Assembly (NCBI GenBank): GCA_023807065.1
Contig: JAJJLU010003656.1
Span: 1-41,590 of the forward strand
Reading direction: 5' to 3'
Source of the DNA: Isotricha intestinalis
Taxonomy: Eukaryota; Ciliophora; Litostomatea; Vestibuliferida; Isotrichidae
Length of the DNA: 41,590 bases
Each line of letters opens with the position of its first letter. The first letter of the stretch is position 1. Shown here piece by piece: positions 19,843 to 29,587 of this stretch. The notes under the pieces are model-generated. The model saw nothing but the letters and a program-made list of their open reading frames with translations, was not told where the DNA came from and did not search any database. Position numbers and translations under genes: made by a program.

Positions 19843-21573
19843 TTATTTATAAGGATTTTCATTATATTTTGAAATACTAGCATTTGCAATACTATTAGCA
19901 TCAGAAGATAAAGATTGAATTTCAATATAATTTTTTTTCATAAAATTCGATTGATTATTTCTTTTATTTTCTTTTTTATTTTTAAAATTAATATAATGTT
20001 CACTTTTAATTTTTTCCATTAACAATAATTCTTGTTCAATATTTAATTTATTATTTGAATAATTATTTCCTTTTTCTTCTAAATTTAAAGGTTCATCTTT
20101 TTTATCATATTTTTTTTTGAAAGTTAACACTAAATTATTATTTTTTGAAATATTATTTCCAAAAGTTATTGTATTATTATCATTTATATTATTATTATTA
20201 TTTTCATTTTTATCTAAATTATAATTTTTCTTTTTTTGATTTTGTAATTCTTTTTCTTTTTTTTCTTTTTCTAATCTTTCTTTTATTTTTAAATATTCTT
20301 TTTCATATAATCTATTAATTACTTCTTTATTATTTACATTTTTATTTTTACTAACTGAATTTTTTTTCATTTCTTCTAAAAATTTTTTTTCTTCGTCATC
20401 TTTTTTTTTTAATAATTTCATTTTATTTTCAATTGATTTATTTCTTCTTTCATTAAAAGTCATTTTAACAATATAATTATTATTTTTAAATAATTTAGGC
20501 GAAAAAGTATATTTTTCATTTTCTATTTTTTCATATTTCAATTCTTTTTCTTTATAAAATTGAGCATCATTATATAATTTTTCATAATATTTTGAATCAG
20601 ACTTTTCTCTTGTTTGAGAATAAGAATTATTTTCTTCATTTAATTTATTATTTATTTTAGAATTATTTGAAGTTTTATTTATATAAATTTTTGATTCTGA
20701 ATTTGTTTTTTTTAATTTGTAATTTTTATTTATTTTAGGTTTGAAAGTACAATTTTTTTCTAAATTTATATTTTTATTCATTTTCATTTTTAATATTTTA
20801 TCATTAACTCTTTCTAAATGTTTTTCTTCATTTTGATAAAAATCATATTTTTCTTTAAAACTATTATTAAGATTATTAGGTTCAATGGTAAAAAATTTTT
20901 TTTTATTATCTATATGATTGAATGATATTATATTATTCATATTTTTATTATTATTTGAAAATGAATTTTCATTTTTATTTAATTGGGTAGAATTTTTTGT
21001 TGAAATCTTTGATGATAAAGGAGAATTATGTTTTGTTGTTTGAATTGGTTTTTTTTTATAAAGTTGAAAATTGTTATTTATTCTTGGAGAAAAAGTACAT
21101 TCTTCTTCTTCTTTTTGAATTATTGAAAAATAATTTTTTTTATTAGGTTGAGTGTTATTATTTTTAACATTTAATTTTTGAATGCTTGACTTTGGGAATT
21201 TAGTATTTAAATTTCTTTGATTTATTCTTTTTTTTCTTGTTATTAAATTAAATATAAATTGTGATAAAATATTTCTTAGTTTAAAATATAATATTGTTTT
21301 TATTATTTTCATGGATTTATATTTTGATATTATTTGATTATTTTTAAAAGAATTTATTACTCGATTTGAATATTCATATAATTTATTTTCATCATTTGAT
21401 ATAATTTTCATATATGAAAATAAAGCTCTTTTTAACAATTCATCTTTATTTTTATAAGATTTGTTTTTTAGAATATCAGAATAAATATTTAAAAATAAAT
21501 TTATATTATCATAATCTACAATTCCTATATCATTAAAATATTCATAAATTTTCATCGATTCTTCTTCATTCAT
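19843..21573 (-). CDS. FxPxIN-repeat protein with N-terminal helical domain
   Basis: 576 residues. The N-terminal 110 residues are hydrophobic-patterned helices (ESMKIYEYFNDIGIVD, NLFLNIYSDIL, ELLKRALFSYMKII), which look like a small folded domain that I cannot name. Three copies of the FxPxIN motif follow: CTFSPRINNNF (from residue 159), CTFKPKINKNY, and YTFSPKLFKNN. After them comes a strongly charged coiled coil (KERLEKEKKEKELQNQKKK) and an Asn-rich tail. Same motif class as the protein at 15976-17046, so the two may belong to one cytoskeletal or axoneme-associated family. No catalytic features. The gene stop (19843) converges on the ART-like gene. Confidence 0.75.
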   Translation of the reverse strand: MNEEESMKIYEYFNDIGIVDYDNINLFLNIYSDILKNKSYKNKDELLKRALFSYMKIISNDENKLYEYSNRVINSFKNNQIISKYKSMKIIKTILYFKLRNILSQFIFNLITRKKRINQRNLNTKFPKSSIQKLNVKNNNTQPNKKNYFSIIQKEEEECTFSPRINNNFQLYKKKPIQTTKHNSPLSSKISTKNSTQLNKNENSFSNNNKNMNNIISFNHIDNKKKFFTIEPNNLNNSFKEKYDFYQNEEKHLERVNDKILKMKMNKNINLEKNCTFKPKINKNYKLKKTNSESKIYINKTSNNSKINNKLNEENNSYSQTREKSDSKYYEKLYNDAQFYKEKELKYEKIENEKYTFSPKLFKNNNYIVKMTFNERRNKSIENKMKLLKKKDDEEKKFLEEMKKNSVSKNKNVNNKEVINRLYEKEYLKIKERLEKEKKEKELQNQKKKNYNLDKNENNNNNINDNNTITFGNNISKNNNLVLTFKKKYDKKDEPLNLEEKGNNYSNNKLNIEQELLLMEKIKSEHYINFKNKKENKRNNQSNFMKKNYIEIQSLSSDANSIANASISKYNENPYK

Positions 21574-21696
21574 ATTTATTTAAATTTAAAAAAATTATTT
21601 TTGAAAAGGTAATTTTTTATTTTATTTATTTATAAAATTTTATTAAATTATTATTTAACATTTAATTTTATTTTCACTTATTAAAAAATCTTTTAA

Positions 21697-23523
21697 TTAT
21701 TTTTTTATATTTTCTGTATTAGTTTTATGAAGATTTTTATGAAATGATGAATTAAATATATTTTTATTTTCTTTTTTAAATATAACTGAAGTTTTTATTC
21801 CTTTTGAATGAGAGATATTTCTCTTTTTTTTATTTAAAGTTTCATTAGATAATGATTTTTTAAATGAATGTTTTAAATCCGGAAACATTGTTTTTATTAT
21901 TGTTTTTGTTTCTGAATCTTTTATTGAATGATAATTTTTTAAATAAATTTTTGGAAAAATGTCTTTTAATTTTTCAGTTTTATTGTTCTTTTTTTCTTTT
22001 AATAAATTTTTAAATAAATCAAATTCAATTTGAAAATTTTGTTTAAATAAATTTATTTTTTTAAAGTTAATTTCATTTGAAATATTTAAATAATATTGAT
22101 TATTTGTATAAATTTCATTTAATACTTTTAATTTTGAAATTTGTTTATTTATAATTTTAATATCTTTAATATAATTTTTTAAATTTTTTTGTTCATTTAT
22201 AATGTTTGAATTATGTATTTTTAAAGTTTTATGGTAAGAAAAAATTAACTCGAAAATTTTTTCAAAACAAAGTTCAATTTCTAATTGTAAAAAATTATGA
22301 TTTATTTCTTTAAAATAATCTTTTGTGTAAAAAATATCAAAATCATTTTTTAAATTTAAAAATTCTTTATTAATTAAATCAATATTATTTTCTAATTGTT
22401 CTATTAAATTTCTTTCTGAATGATTAGATTGATTACAATCAATTAAATTATCATCTTGTATATTTAATTCTTCATCATTTATTTCTTTAATATTAATATC
22501 ATCATTTTGACTTAATATAATATCTAAAATATCAATAGATTGAAAATCTTGATTTTTATTTTCATCTTCTTTATTATTTTTATTATTATTTTCTTTATTT
22601 TTTTCATCATTATTTTCTTTATTATTATCTTTATTTTCTTGAAATATATCATTTAAATTTCTTTTAAACTTATTAATTTCATCAGTTAAATTCCTCTCTA
22701 ATTTATTAACTTTATTACTTTCCTCAGTTTGAAATTGAGTATTAAATTCTTCAATTTCTTTACTAATATGTTGCTTTAATAAATTTTTTCCAATTTTTGA
22801 AATACTTTTAGAAGAATTTTTCCTAGAATGAGTTCTTAATTTTTTTTTATATTTATTATTATCATCATTATCTTTAATAAAAGATTTAGAAGTATAATTT
22901 ATTTTTCCAATAATTGTATTTGACAAAGCTAAATTACTTTTATTATAAAATAAACTATTATTTTTTTTATTTTTTTTTTTATTTGAAAATGATTTTTCAT
23001 TTCTTTCAAAATCAATTTTTCCATAATTTTTTAATAATACATTATTTGAATAAATTGAATTAAATTTTTTTTGAATTGGCGATTTTGTTTTTTTAATTTC
23101 TTTATTATTAAATGTTTTATTATAATTTTCTGTAGGGAAATAATTTGTTTTATTATTATTTTTTTCTTTGTTTATTGATAATTGAATTTTTATTTTGAAA
23201 ATATCGAGAATATTATTTAAAATATCATTTTTATTTTTTTTAATTTTTTTTTCTTTTGATAATTTTAACCAAGTTATAAAATTTTTATTTAAACTTATTC
23301 TTGGAATTTTATTTAAATCAATTTTACCTTCTCCTAATATTTGAATAGGAAATTCTTTTTTAATAGAAATATTTATAATTGAATTTGTATTTAATGAAAT
23401 ATCTTTATTTATAATATCTTTAAGAAAAAATTCCAATTCATTTATATTTATTATTAAATCACAATCTTTTGAAAGTTCTTTCATAGAAGGAAAAATATCA
23501 TAAACTTTAATTTTTAATTCCAT
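21697..23523 (-). CDS. coiled-coil protein with N-terminal C2-like domain
   Basis: 608 residues. Residues 1-115 look like a single C2-type beta sandwich: MELKIKVYDIF at the start, IININELEFFL, FPIQILGEGKIDLNKI, NFITWLKL, and KIKIQLSI as the final strand. The 'LGEGxIDL...W..L...KIxIxLSI' order is typical of C2 repeats. Aspartate loops for calcium are not evident, so a calcium-independent C2 is likelier. The middle is Lys/Asn/Glu-rich. Residues about 375-500 form long helices with heptad character (ERNLIEQLENNIDLINKEF onward). C2 plus coiled coil is common in centriole/transition-zone proteins, but nothing here pins that down. Lies about 95 bases from the LC8 gene on the same strand. Confidence 0.72.
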   Translation of the reverse strand: MELKIKVYDIFPSMKELSKDCDLIININELEFFLKDIINKDISLNTNSIINISIKKEFPIQILGEGKIDLNKIPRISLNKNFITWLKLSKEKKIKKNKNDILNNILDIFKIKIQLSINKEKNNNKTNYFPTENYNKTFNNKEIKKTKSPIQKKFNSIYSNNVLLKNYGKIDFERNEKSFSNKKKNKKNNSLFYNKSNLALSNTIIGKINYTSKSFIKDNDDNNKYKKKLRTHSRKNSSKSISKIGKNLLKQHISKEIEEFNTQFQTEESNKVNKLERNLTDEINKFKRNLNDIFQENKDNNKENNDEKNKENNNKNNKEDENKNQDFQSIDILDIILSQNDDINIKEINDEELNIQDDNLIDCNQSNHSERNLIEQLENNIDLINKEFLNLKNDFDIFYTKDYFKEINHNFLQLEIELCFEKIFELIFSYHKTLKIHNSNIINEQKNLKNYIKDIKIINKQISKLKVLNEIYTNNQYYLNISNEINFKKINLFKQNFQIEFDLFKNLLKEKKNNKTEKLKDIFPKIYLKNYHSIKDSETKTIIKTMFPDLKHSFKKSLSNETLNKKKRNISHSKGIKTSVIFKKENKNIFNSSFHKNLHKTNTENIKK

Positions 23524-23617
23524 AATAATAAAAATATATTTATTAATTTAAAAAATATTAAAAAATTTTTTCAAAATAAAAAAAAAGATTTTTTCATGAT
23601 ATTAAATAATTTATTTT

Positions 23618-23890
23618 TTATCCAGATTTAAATAATAAAACAGCAATTTGACCAAGATAAAAATATATAAAATGTTTAGTTTCATGAGTAACATAACTTC
23701 CAAAATTTCTTCCAACAACACAATGCCAAGTTGGATTATGTTTTCTATCAAATTCTTTTTTAATATAACAAGCAATATCTTTTTCTATATTATATGAATC
23801 TATTGCTTTTGTTGCAACGTTTATTGCATCTTGTTGCATATCTTCTGTCATATCTGAATTTTTTATTATTGCTTTTCTTTCTTTATCCAT
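23618..23890 (-). CDS. dynein light chain LC8 (DYNLL)
   Basis: 90 residues, the usual LC8 length (89), with very high conservation: [48 protein letters not shown] and [21 protein letters not shown]. The beta-3 strand and the groove residues that bind TQT-type peptide motifs are present. LC8 is a dimeric hub in cytoplasmic and axonemal dynein, and also in many other complexes. Among eukaryotic genes here it is the most conserved, which confirms that TAA acts as stop (AAA TCT GGA TAA at the end). No intron. Flagellar use is likely given the CCDC61/VFL3-like gene, but LC8 alone does not prove a flagellum. Confidence 0.98.
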   Translation of the reverse strand: MDKERKAIIKNSDMTEDMQQDAINVATKAIDSYNIEKDIACYIKKEFDRKHNPTWHCVVGRNFGSYVTHETKHFIYFYLGQIAVLLFKSG

Positions 23891-24328
23891 TTTTTTTTAT
23901 ATAAGTTTTTTTTTAAATGAATTTAATTATATATCACAAATTGAATATAAAAATATTAGAATTATGAGTAATTCTTTTTTAAATTATAATTTAAAAAAAT
24001 AAAACCATAAAATGATCATCAATAGAAAGAAATAGAAAGGAAAAAAAATGGAATATAGAAAAGATTATCAAGATTTCATTCATAATATCATAGAAACTAA
24101 AAAATTTAGAAAAAAGTAAAGTTAAAATAATCAAAATACTATTTAAATGATTATAATGAAATTAAAGGATTATAAACTATAAAGTCAATTAATTATTTTT
24201 GAAAATAATAAATTGATAATATTAGAATAGTAATAAAAAATAAATAACATTAGAAGAAGCTTCGACAATAAATTATAACTAATAAAAATAAAATATTCCT
24301 TTCAAAAAATTGAATGATAAAATTTAAT
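23891..24328. other. noncoding stretch upstream of LC8
   Basis: Upstream region of the LC8 gene. From 24048 the plus strand opens with ATG and reads 23 codons (MEYRKDYQDFIHNIIETK...) before a stop. Downstream reading in all frames is broken by stops. It may be a small upstream open frame or gene debris; I do not call it. Confidence 0.3.
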
Positions 24329-24502
24329 ATTCCTTTATATCATCCTTAGCTAATTCTTTACAAGGAATTTAAGACAGTCCAATATAAGGATTTAATTATT
24401 AGTTAAACTCTCTCGGGATTAAGAGACCCAACTGGAGTTGATAAGTGAATTCTTTACCAATAACTTTGTCTTTTAATCCTTAGAGTAAAAGGGAATTTTT
24501 TT
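24329..24502 (+). ncRNA. candidate structured noncoding RNA (unassigned)
   Basis: An island with clearly more G and C than any neighbouring intergenic DNA. It has three local stems on the plus strand. ATTCCTT at 24329-24335 pairs with AAGGAAT at 24362-24368. AACTCTCTC at 24406-24414 pairs in two parts with GAGA (24423-24426) and GAGTT (24435-24439), closing the loop GGGATTAA. CTTTT at 24470-24474 pairs with AAAAG at 24487-24491. A run of seven T (24496-24502) follows, which would suit RNA polymerase III termination. I compared it mentally with tRNA, 5S, U1, U2, U4, U5, U6, SRP, RNase P and U3 and found no match. No open reading frame covers it. Boundaries and strand are inferred. Confidence 0.35.
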
Positions 24503-24850
24503 CCTATTTATTTATACAGTATTTTTTTATGTGTTTTTTATACTTTTATCATATCAATATCTTTTTCACCTTTCATATTTTTATACTTGTAAGGAATTTA
24601 TATATATTTTTTTTGCGATTTATTTTTATTTTCCTATTCATTAAATTTTTTATTATTATATTTTTATTTATATTTTTATGTTTTTGAGTTTTTTATTATT
24701 TGATTTTTTAATTAAAATGTTTTTTTAATATATGATTTTTTATCTAATTAATAAATTTATATTATTATCACTATTTAAAGAAAAATAATATATTTTTAAA
24801 AATTACATATAATTATATTTCACATTAAGCACATTAATAAATTAACAAAA
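24503..24850. other. noncoding stretch, T-rich
   Basis: T-rich spacer between the candidate RNA and the 3' end of the second TBC gene. No stable hairpin or coding-like frame noted. Confidence 0.35.
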
Positions 24851-26431
24851 TTATTTTGGGTTTTTTATGGTAAAAATATATTCATTATCATTTTTAAATT
24901 TAATAAAATTAATATCATTTTCTTGATTATCAGAATCAGAAAGTTCACTTTCATCTTTCAAAGAATCTGAAATAAAACTATTATTAGAAATTTTAGTAAT
25001 ATGAAAATTATTCATATAAATTCCATTACTATTATTATTATAAGAAAAATCCATATTATATTTAATAGAATACTTTAAGCAAAAAGAATTTTTTTCAACA
25101 AATTCATTAAATAAATTATTAAATAAATTTTTAGTAACATAATTATTATGTTTCTTTTGTGCATTTTCAATAATATTTTCTAATAAAATACATTTTATAT
25201 TATTTTCTTTAAATTGATATAATAAGCTAGAATAAGGATTTCCATTACCATTAGTAATATGAAAAAAATTTTTGAAATATTCAGAAAAATCAACATCTTC
25301 TTTTAAAGAAATTAAATCTTTTTCAAGAATTTCAATTAGACTTATACTAAAAGAAATAACAAAAAATAATCCATTACAAATAATATTGTCCCATATTCTA
25401 TAATTTAAATAATTAGGAAGACATATAGTATATAAAGTTTGAATCCATTTTCCAATCCAAACTTCATGAGGAATATCAAGTTTAAAAATATGTTTTTTTA
25501 AATCTGGTTTTTCAATTTCTAAAATATTATCAAATATATATAAAAATATTTTTAATAAGGGAAAATTATCAATGAAAAATCCTCTTAAATTAAAATTACA
25601 ATCAAATTCTTTACTAAATAAACTTATTAACATATAAAAAGTTTCTACTTCATTAAAATCACTGATTTCTAATAAAAAACCAGTAATAAAATTTATTCCT
25701 TGACAATAACCACATTCTTTATCAATATTACAAATAGATTTTAAAATATTATATAATATTTTTTCTTTTTTCTTTTTTTCATTTTCTTTTATATTATTAT
25801 TAATAAAAGTCCTAGTAATATCTTTTTGAATTTGACTATTTCTATTTTCTTCTATTTTCATTAATTTATATTTTTGATATATTGATTCTTTTCTTATTTC
25901 TGGAATATTTAATATAATCATCCAACTTAACCATCTTAGACTATCAGGAGGTCCTTTTTTTACTCTTTTTATAAAAAGCAATTTATTTAAATCATAATAT
26001 TTTCTTAAAGATAATTCAAAATTATTATGATTTTTTAGAAGAGATAAACTTGAATTTCTTGTTGAATCTTCATTCACATTTTTTTTGTTTATTTTTATAT
26101 TTTTGTTATTTTCTGAATTTGAAAAATCGTTGTTTGATGTGTTTAATATTTTCTTTTTTTTAGATATTGTATCATATATTTCATTCTCAAATGATAGAAT
26201 CATTTTAAACCACTTTGAAAATCTTTCTAATCTTTTCTTTTGTCTTATTGGATTTATTATTCCTTTTGAAATATTATTTTTATCTTCGTTGTTCTCATTT
26301 TCTTTTATTTTAATTGGTTTGTAGTTTTTTAAAAAATTATATTCTTCTTGAATTTTTTTCTTAAAAGGTGTATCATTATTGAATAAGTGATTTTCTATTA
26401 AATCTATATCTTTTTGAGATATATTTCCCAT
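24851..26431 (-). CDS. TBC-domain Rab GTPase-activating protein
   Basis: 526 residues. The TBC domain spans about 155-400 and opens with VKKGPPDSLRWLSW (the conserved R/W entry). Catalytic fingers are intact: IQKDITR (IxxDxxR, Arg 207) and YCQG (Gln 244). Then come INFITGFLLEI, FPLLKIFLYIFD, and IPHEVWIGKWIQTLYTICLP with RIWDNI, which is the usual C-terminal half. The protein begins MGNIS, so N-myristoylation at Gly 2 is possible, though the Ser sits one place early for the consensus. The tail after 430 is polar and acidic. Expected to stimulate GTP hydrolysis on a Rab and so control membrane traffic. It is divergent from the Hsp70-like gene across 275 bases. Confidence 0.93.
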   Translation of the reverse strand: MGNISQKDIDLIENHLFNNDTPFKKKIQEEYNFLKNYKPIKIKENENNEDKNNISKGIINPIRQKKRLERFSKWFKMILSFENEIYDTISKKKKILNTSNNDFSNSENNKNIKINKKNVNEDSTRNSSLSLLKNHNNFELSLRKYYDLNKLLFIKRVKKGPPDSLRWLSWMIILNIPEIRKESIYQKYKLMKIEENRNSQIQKDITRTFINNNIKENEKKKKEKILYNILKSICNIDKECGYCQGINFITGFLLEISDFNEVETFYMLISLFSKEFDCNFNLRGFFIDNFPLLKIFLYIFDNILEIEKPDLKKHIFKLDIPHEVWIGKWIQTLYTICLPNYLNYRIWDNIICNGLFFVISFSISLIEILEKDLISLKEDVDFSEYFKNFFHITNGNGNPYSSLLYQFKENNIKCILLENIIENAQKKHNNYVTKNLFNNLFNEFVEKNSFCLKYSIKYNMDFSYNNNSNGIYMNNFHITKISNNSFISDSLKDESELSDSDNQENDINFIKFKNDNEYIFTIKNPK

Positions 26432-26706
26432 TTTTTAATTTAATTATTGTTAAATTTTTTATTTATTTTACTTTATTATTGTGATTATTATTTTTGGAAA
26501 TAATGCCTTTTATTTAAAAAAAATAGGAATGAAATTCTTAATCAATTAAATGATATATCTTTCTTTAATTTAATAAAATAAACCTACTAAAAGGAATTTA
26601 AAAGATTACTAAAAAGAATAAATTTTTTAATGAAAATTAAAATTAGAATTTCTTAAAATATTAAAAAAAATTTTAATAAAAATGTAAAATAAAGTAAATA
26701 AAAAAA

Positions 26707-28383
26707 ATGGAAGATGAAGAAAATTCTATAGAAATATCTTTAGGAATAGATATAGGACAAATTTATTATTGTGGTGCAGCATATTTTGTGAATGAAGAAA
26801 AAGAATATATTTCAGAATTAATTCCTAATGAAAAAGGAAATAGAATGAGTAAAATAGAAAAATTATCTTATGACAAAATTGTTGATAATATTATAAAAAA
26901 TACAATAAATCATTTCAAACATCAATATAATAATATTGAAATAAATAAAATTATATTATTAATTCCTTATGATTATAATAATGAAGAAAAAGAAAAAATA
27001 TTAAAAAACTTTAATAATAAAGATTATAAAAATAAAATATTATTTTTAAATGAATATTCAGCTTCAATATTATATTTTCGAAAAGAAATATTTCAAAAAG
27101 AAACTAATGAAATAATAATAATTGATATTGGAGGAATAACATCAAATATTTTTTCTTTGAAAACTGAATTTAATCAATTAAATGGTTCAATTAGAAATTC
27201 AAATATATTATATGAAAAAATAGATATTGGAGGAAATAATTTTGATAATATTTTATTAAATTATTGTCTTGATGAATTTAATTTAAATAATAATGAAAAT
27301 TTAGTAATTAAAGAATATACAAATGAAAATAAATATTATATTCAATTAAAAAATTTAGTTGAAGAAGCTAAAATGAGATTATCAAATGAAGAATCAACAA
27401 TAATCGAAAAAGAAAATTTTTATAATAATAAAAATTTATTTATTGAAATAACAAGAAAGACTTTTGAAAAATTATCAAAAGAAATAATTGATATATTTCT
27501 AAATAAATTAAATGATTTTATAAATGAAAAAAAAATAAAATTAAATAATATAAATTATATAATTTTTTCAGGTGGAAGTTTTAAAATAATAAAAATAAAA
27601 GAAAGAATAACAAAATATTTTAAAAATAAAAATTCTCAAATAAAAATATTATCAAATATAAATCCAGATGAAGTAATAGTAATGGGAATATCAAGTTTTT
27701 ATAATAATATATTTGATGTAAATTTAAAAGAAAATATATTAAAATATTCAATAGGAATAAAAAGTGAAGGAGGATTAATGTCAACAATGATAAAAAAAGG
27801 AATAAAAATTCCTTTTAAATGTCAAAAAAGTTTTATTACTACAGAAGATAATCAAACAAAAATTATTTTTAATTTTTATATGGGTGAACATTATCTTTGT
27901 AAAAAAAATAAAATGATTAAAAAATATAATTTTAATAATTTACCAAAAAAAGAAAAAGGAGAAATTGAAATTATAGTAACTTTATATATTGATAAAAATT
28001 GGGAATTTAATTGTTATTTTGAAGAAAAAAAATATATGAATAAAAAAGAGAAATTATATATTGGAAATCTATATGATATAGAAAAACAATATAATGAAAT
28101 TCCAAATAAAAAAATAAAATTAAATATGACTGATCAAAGTCAAATAATTGAAAATGAAGAAAAAGAAAAAATAATTAAAGTTATTAAATTATCAAGATCA
28201 ATTGATTTATGTTTAAAACAAGGTAAATTATCTAAAAATGAATGTTTTATAGAAAAAAGATGGATTAATAATAAATTAAGAAGTATAAATGATATTAATT
28301 TAAAAGAAAAATATTTTAATAATCTTTTATTTAATAATATTATTGAAAATGAAAGGTATAATAATAATAATAATAATATTTAA
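26707..28383 (+). CDS. divergent Hsp70-like protein lacking subdomain IB
   Basis: 558 residues. The actin/Hsp70 ATPase landmarks occur in order: phosphate-1 (LGIDIGQIYYCG, residues 12-23), ELIPNEKGNR (37-46), LIPYDYN (85-91), NEYSASILYF (115-124), phosphate-2 (IIIIDIGGITSNIF, 136-149), GGNNFD (175-180), adenosine motif (IIFSGGSFKIIKI, 285-297) and NPDEVIVMGISSF (319-331). A recognisable substrate-binding beta sandwich follows (YSIGIKSEGG, TTEDNQTKI, GEI/EIIVTLYID). Compared with canonical Hsp70, the roughly 75 residues between the GNR motif and the helix before LIPYDY are missing. That is subdomain IB, including the catalytic Lys 71 region. The Thr-Thr of GTT is also replaced. The lid is short and there is no EEVD. 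Probably a specialised, perhaps ATPase-weak, chaperone-like protein. Confidence 0.9.
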   Translation: MEDEENSIEISLGIDIGQIYYCGAAYFVNEEKEYISELIPNEKGNRMSKIEKLSYDKIVDNIIKNTINHFKHQYNNIEINKIILLIPYDYNNEEKEKILKNFNNKDYKNKILFLNEYSASILYFRKEIFQKETNEIIIIDIGGITSNIFSLKTEFNQLNGSIRNSNILYEKIDIGGNNFDNILLNYCLDEFNLNNNENLVIKEYTNENKYYIQLKNLVEEAKMRLSNEESTIIEKENFYNNKNLFIEITRKTFEKLSKEIIDIFLNKLNDFINEKKIKLNNINYIIFSGGSFKIIKIKERITKYFKNKNSQIKILSNINPDEVIVMGISSFYNNIFDVNLKENILKYSIGIKSEGGLMSTMIKKGIKIPFKCQKSFITTEDNQTKIIFNFYMGEHYLCKKNKMIKKYNFNNLPKKEKGEIEIIVTLYIDKNWEFNCYFEEKKYMNKKEKLYIGNLYDIEKQYNEIPNKKIKLNMTDQSQIIENEEKEKIIKVIKLSRSIDLCLKQGKLSKNECFIEKRWINNKLRSINDINLKEKYFNNLLFNNIIENERYNNNNNNI

Positions 28384-28461
28384 AAATAAATTTTGTAATT
28401 TTTATACAAATAATAAAAAATAAATAATGAAAATAAAATATTATATTTGATAAATAATATT

Positions 28462-29587
28462 TTATTTTTGATTGTTTTTATTATTTGAATGAGAGCTTTT
28501 TTCTTTATTTTTATTATTTACATTTCCAGTAGTATAACAAATTAAATTAGAATTATTATTTTTTGGACTTGAATGATTTTCTTCTTTTTGGAATTTTTCA
28601 ACTAAAAAAAATAAAAAAAATTAAATATATTTAATTACGTTGTTGCTCATATTTATTCAAATATTTTTCCATTTCAGTAATAAATAATTGAATTGTGTTT
28701 TCTTTTTCTTTTTTTTGATCTTGTAATTTACTAATTTGATTTTCTAATAATTTTTTTCTACTTTCTAAAGTTTTATTTTCACTTGAAGATGAAATTGAAG
28801 GAGTTCTTGTTGAAATTATTTCTTTAAATTTATTATTTTGTTTTTGTAATTGTTTTATTTTTAATTTTAAATTATTCTCTTTTTCTTCAAATTGTTTTAT
28901 TTTATTCTTTAATTCATTATTTGAATTTTCTATTGTTGTATAATTTTTTTTTAAATTATTTGAATTCTTTTCTAAATCATTTAATAATTTATTTAAAGAA
29001 TTTATTTTTTCTTCATTTTCTTTTTTTATTTTTTCTTCAATTTTCTTTTTAATTTCTTGAGTATGTTTATTTAAAATATTTATATTATTCCATTTGCAAA
29101 AATATTTTCTTAAAATAAATTTTTTTCTTCTTCTATATATTCTCATTAGAAATTTTAAAGTATTTGAAATTTTCATAAAAAGCAATTCTGCTTCTATTAT
29201 ATTATAATGATTAACATCACTCTTTTTTTTTATTTGTAAAAAAGCAAATAATTTTTTTAATAAAATTTTATTATTAATTGCTTTAATCATTTTATTTAAA
29301 AGAAAATTTATATTTTCTATTAAATATTCATTTTGATAAAAATTATTTCTTTCATTTTCTTCTGTTTCAATTTCCATTGGAATTGAATTAAAAATTTCAT
29401 TATTTTCTACAACTACATCATTACTTATATTATTATTATTATTATCATTATTATTAAAAGCTTCAAAACTTATATTATTCAAATCTTGTTGCATTTCAAT
29501 TTCATAATTTTTGTTTTGTTCGTTTTCTTCTTCTGATAAATTCACATTATCATTTCCTCCTTCTCCAAATGATGCACTGAATGACAT
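28462..29587 (-). CDS. coiled-coil protein, two exons
   Basis: Exon 1 is 29587-28639 and exon 2 is 28601-28462, joined by a 37-nt intron, giving 362 residues. Without splicing the frame ends a few codons after QQR at 28631. After splicing, codon C|TT continues for 45 further codons (EKFQKEENHSSPKNNN...) to TAA, with codon use like the rest. The N-terminus is acidic and Asn-rich (1-75). A compact basic helical region follows (about 90-165, with RRRKKFILRKYFCKWNNI, resembling an IQ/'W..R' type helix). Then comes long coiled coil (about 170-316) with Lys/Glu heptads. A Pro/Ser linker (TPSISSSSE) sits near 262. No family recognised; a structural or cytoskeletal protein is likely. It converges on the Hsp70-like gene with under 80 bases between stops. 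Confidence 0.78.
28602..28638 (-). other. spliceosomal intron, 37 nt
   Basis: On the minus strand the segment begins GTAATTAAAT and ends TTTTTTTTAG. It interrupts a codon (phase 1) and contains an in-frame TAA. Removing it extends the frame by 45 sense codons. GT/AG ends, very small size and a long 3' pyrimidine run fit a short protist intron. Not tested by transcript data. Confidence 0.75.

Noticed and set aside
24048..24500. Plus-strand reading that looks protein-like if TAA/TAG coded Gln.
   Set aside because: The genome uses TAA as stop in well-conserved genes (LC8, AP-4 sigma). The frame also shifts near 24300, and stop density is about what random AT-rich DNA gives.
24310..24510. Match of the GC-richer island to U5 loop (CCTTTTAC on the minus strand) or U6.
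   Set aside because: No flanking U5 stem or Sm site in the right place, and no ACAGAGA/AGC for U6.
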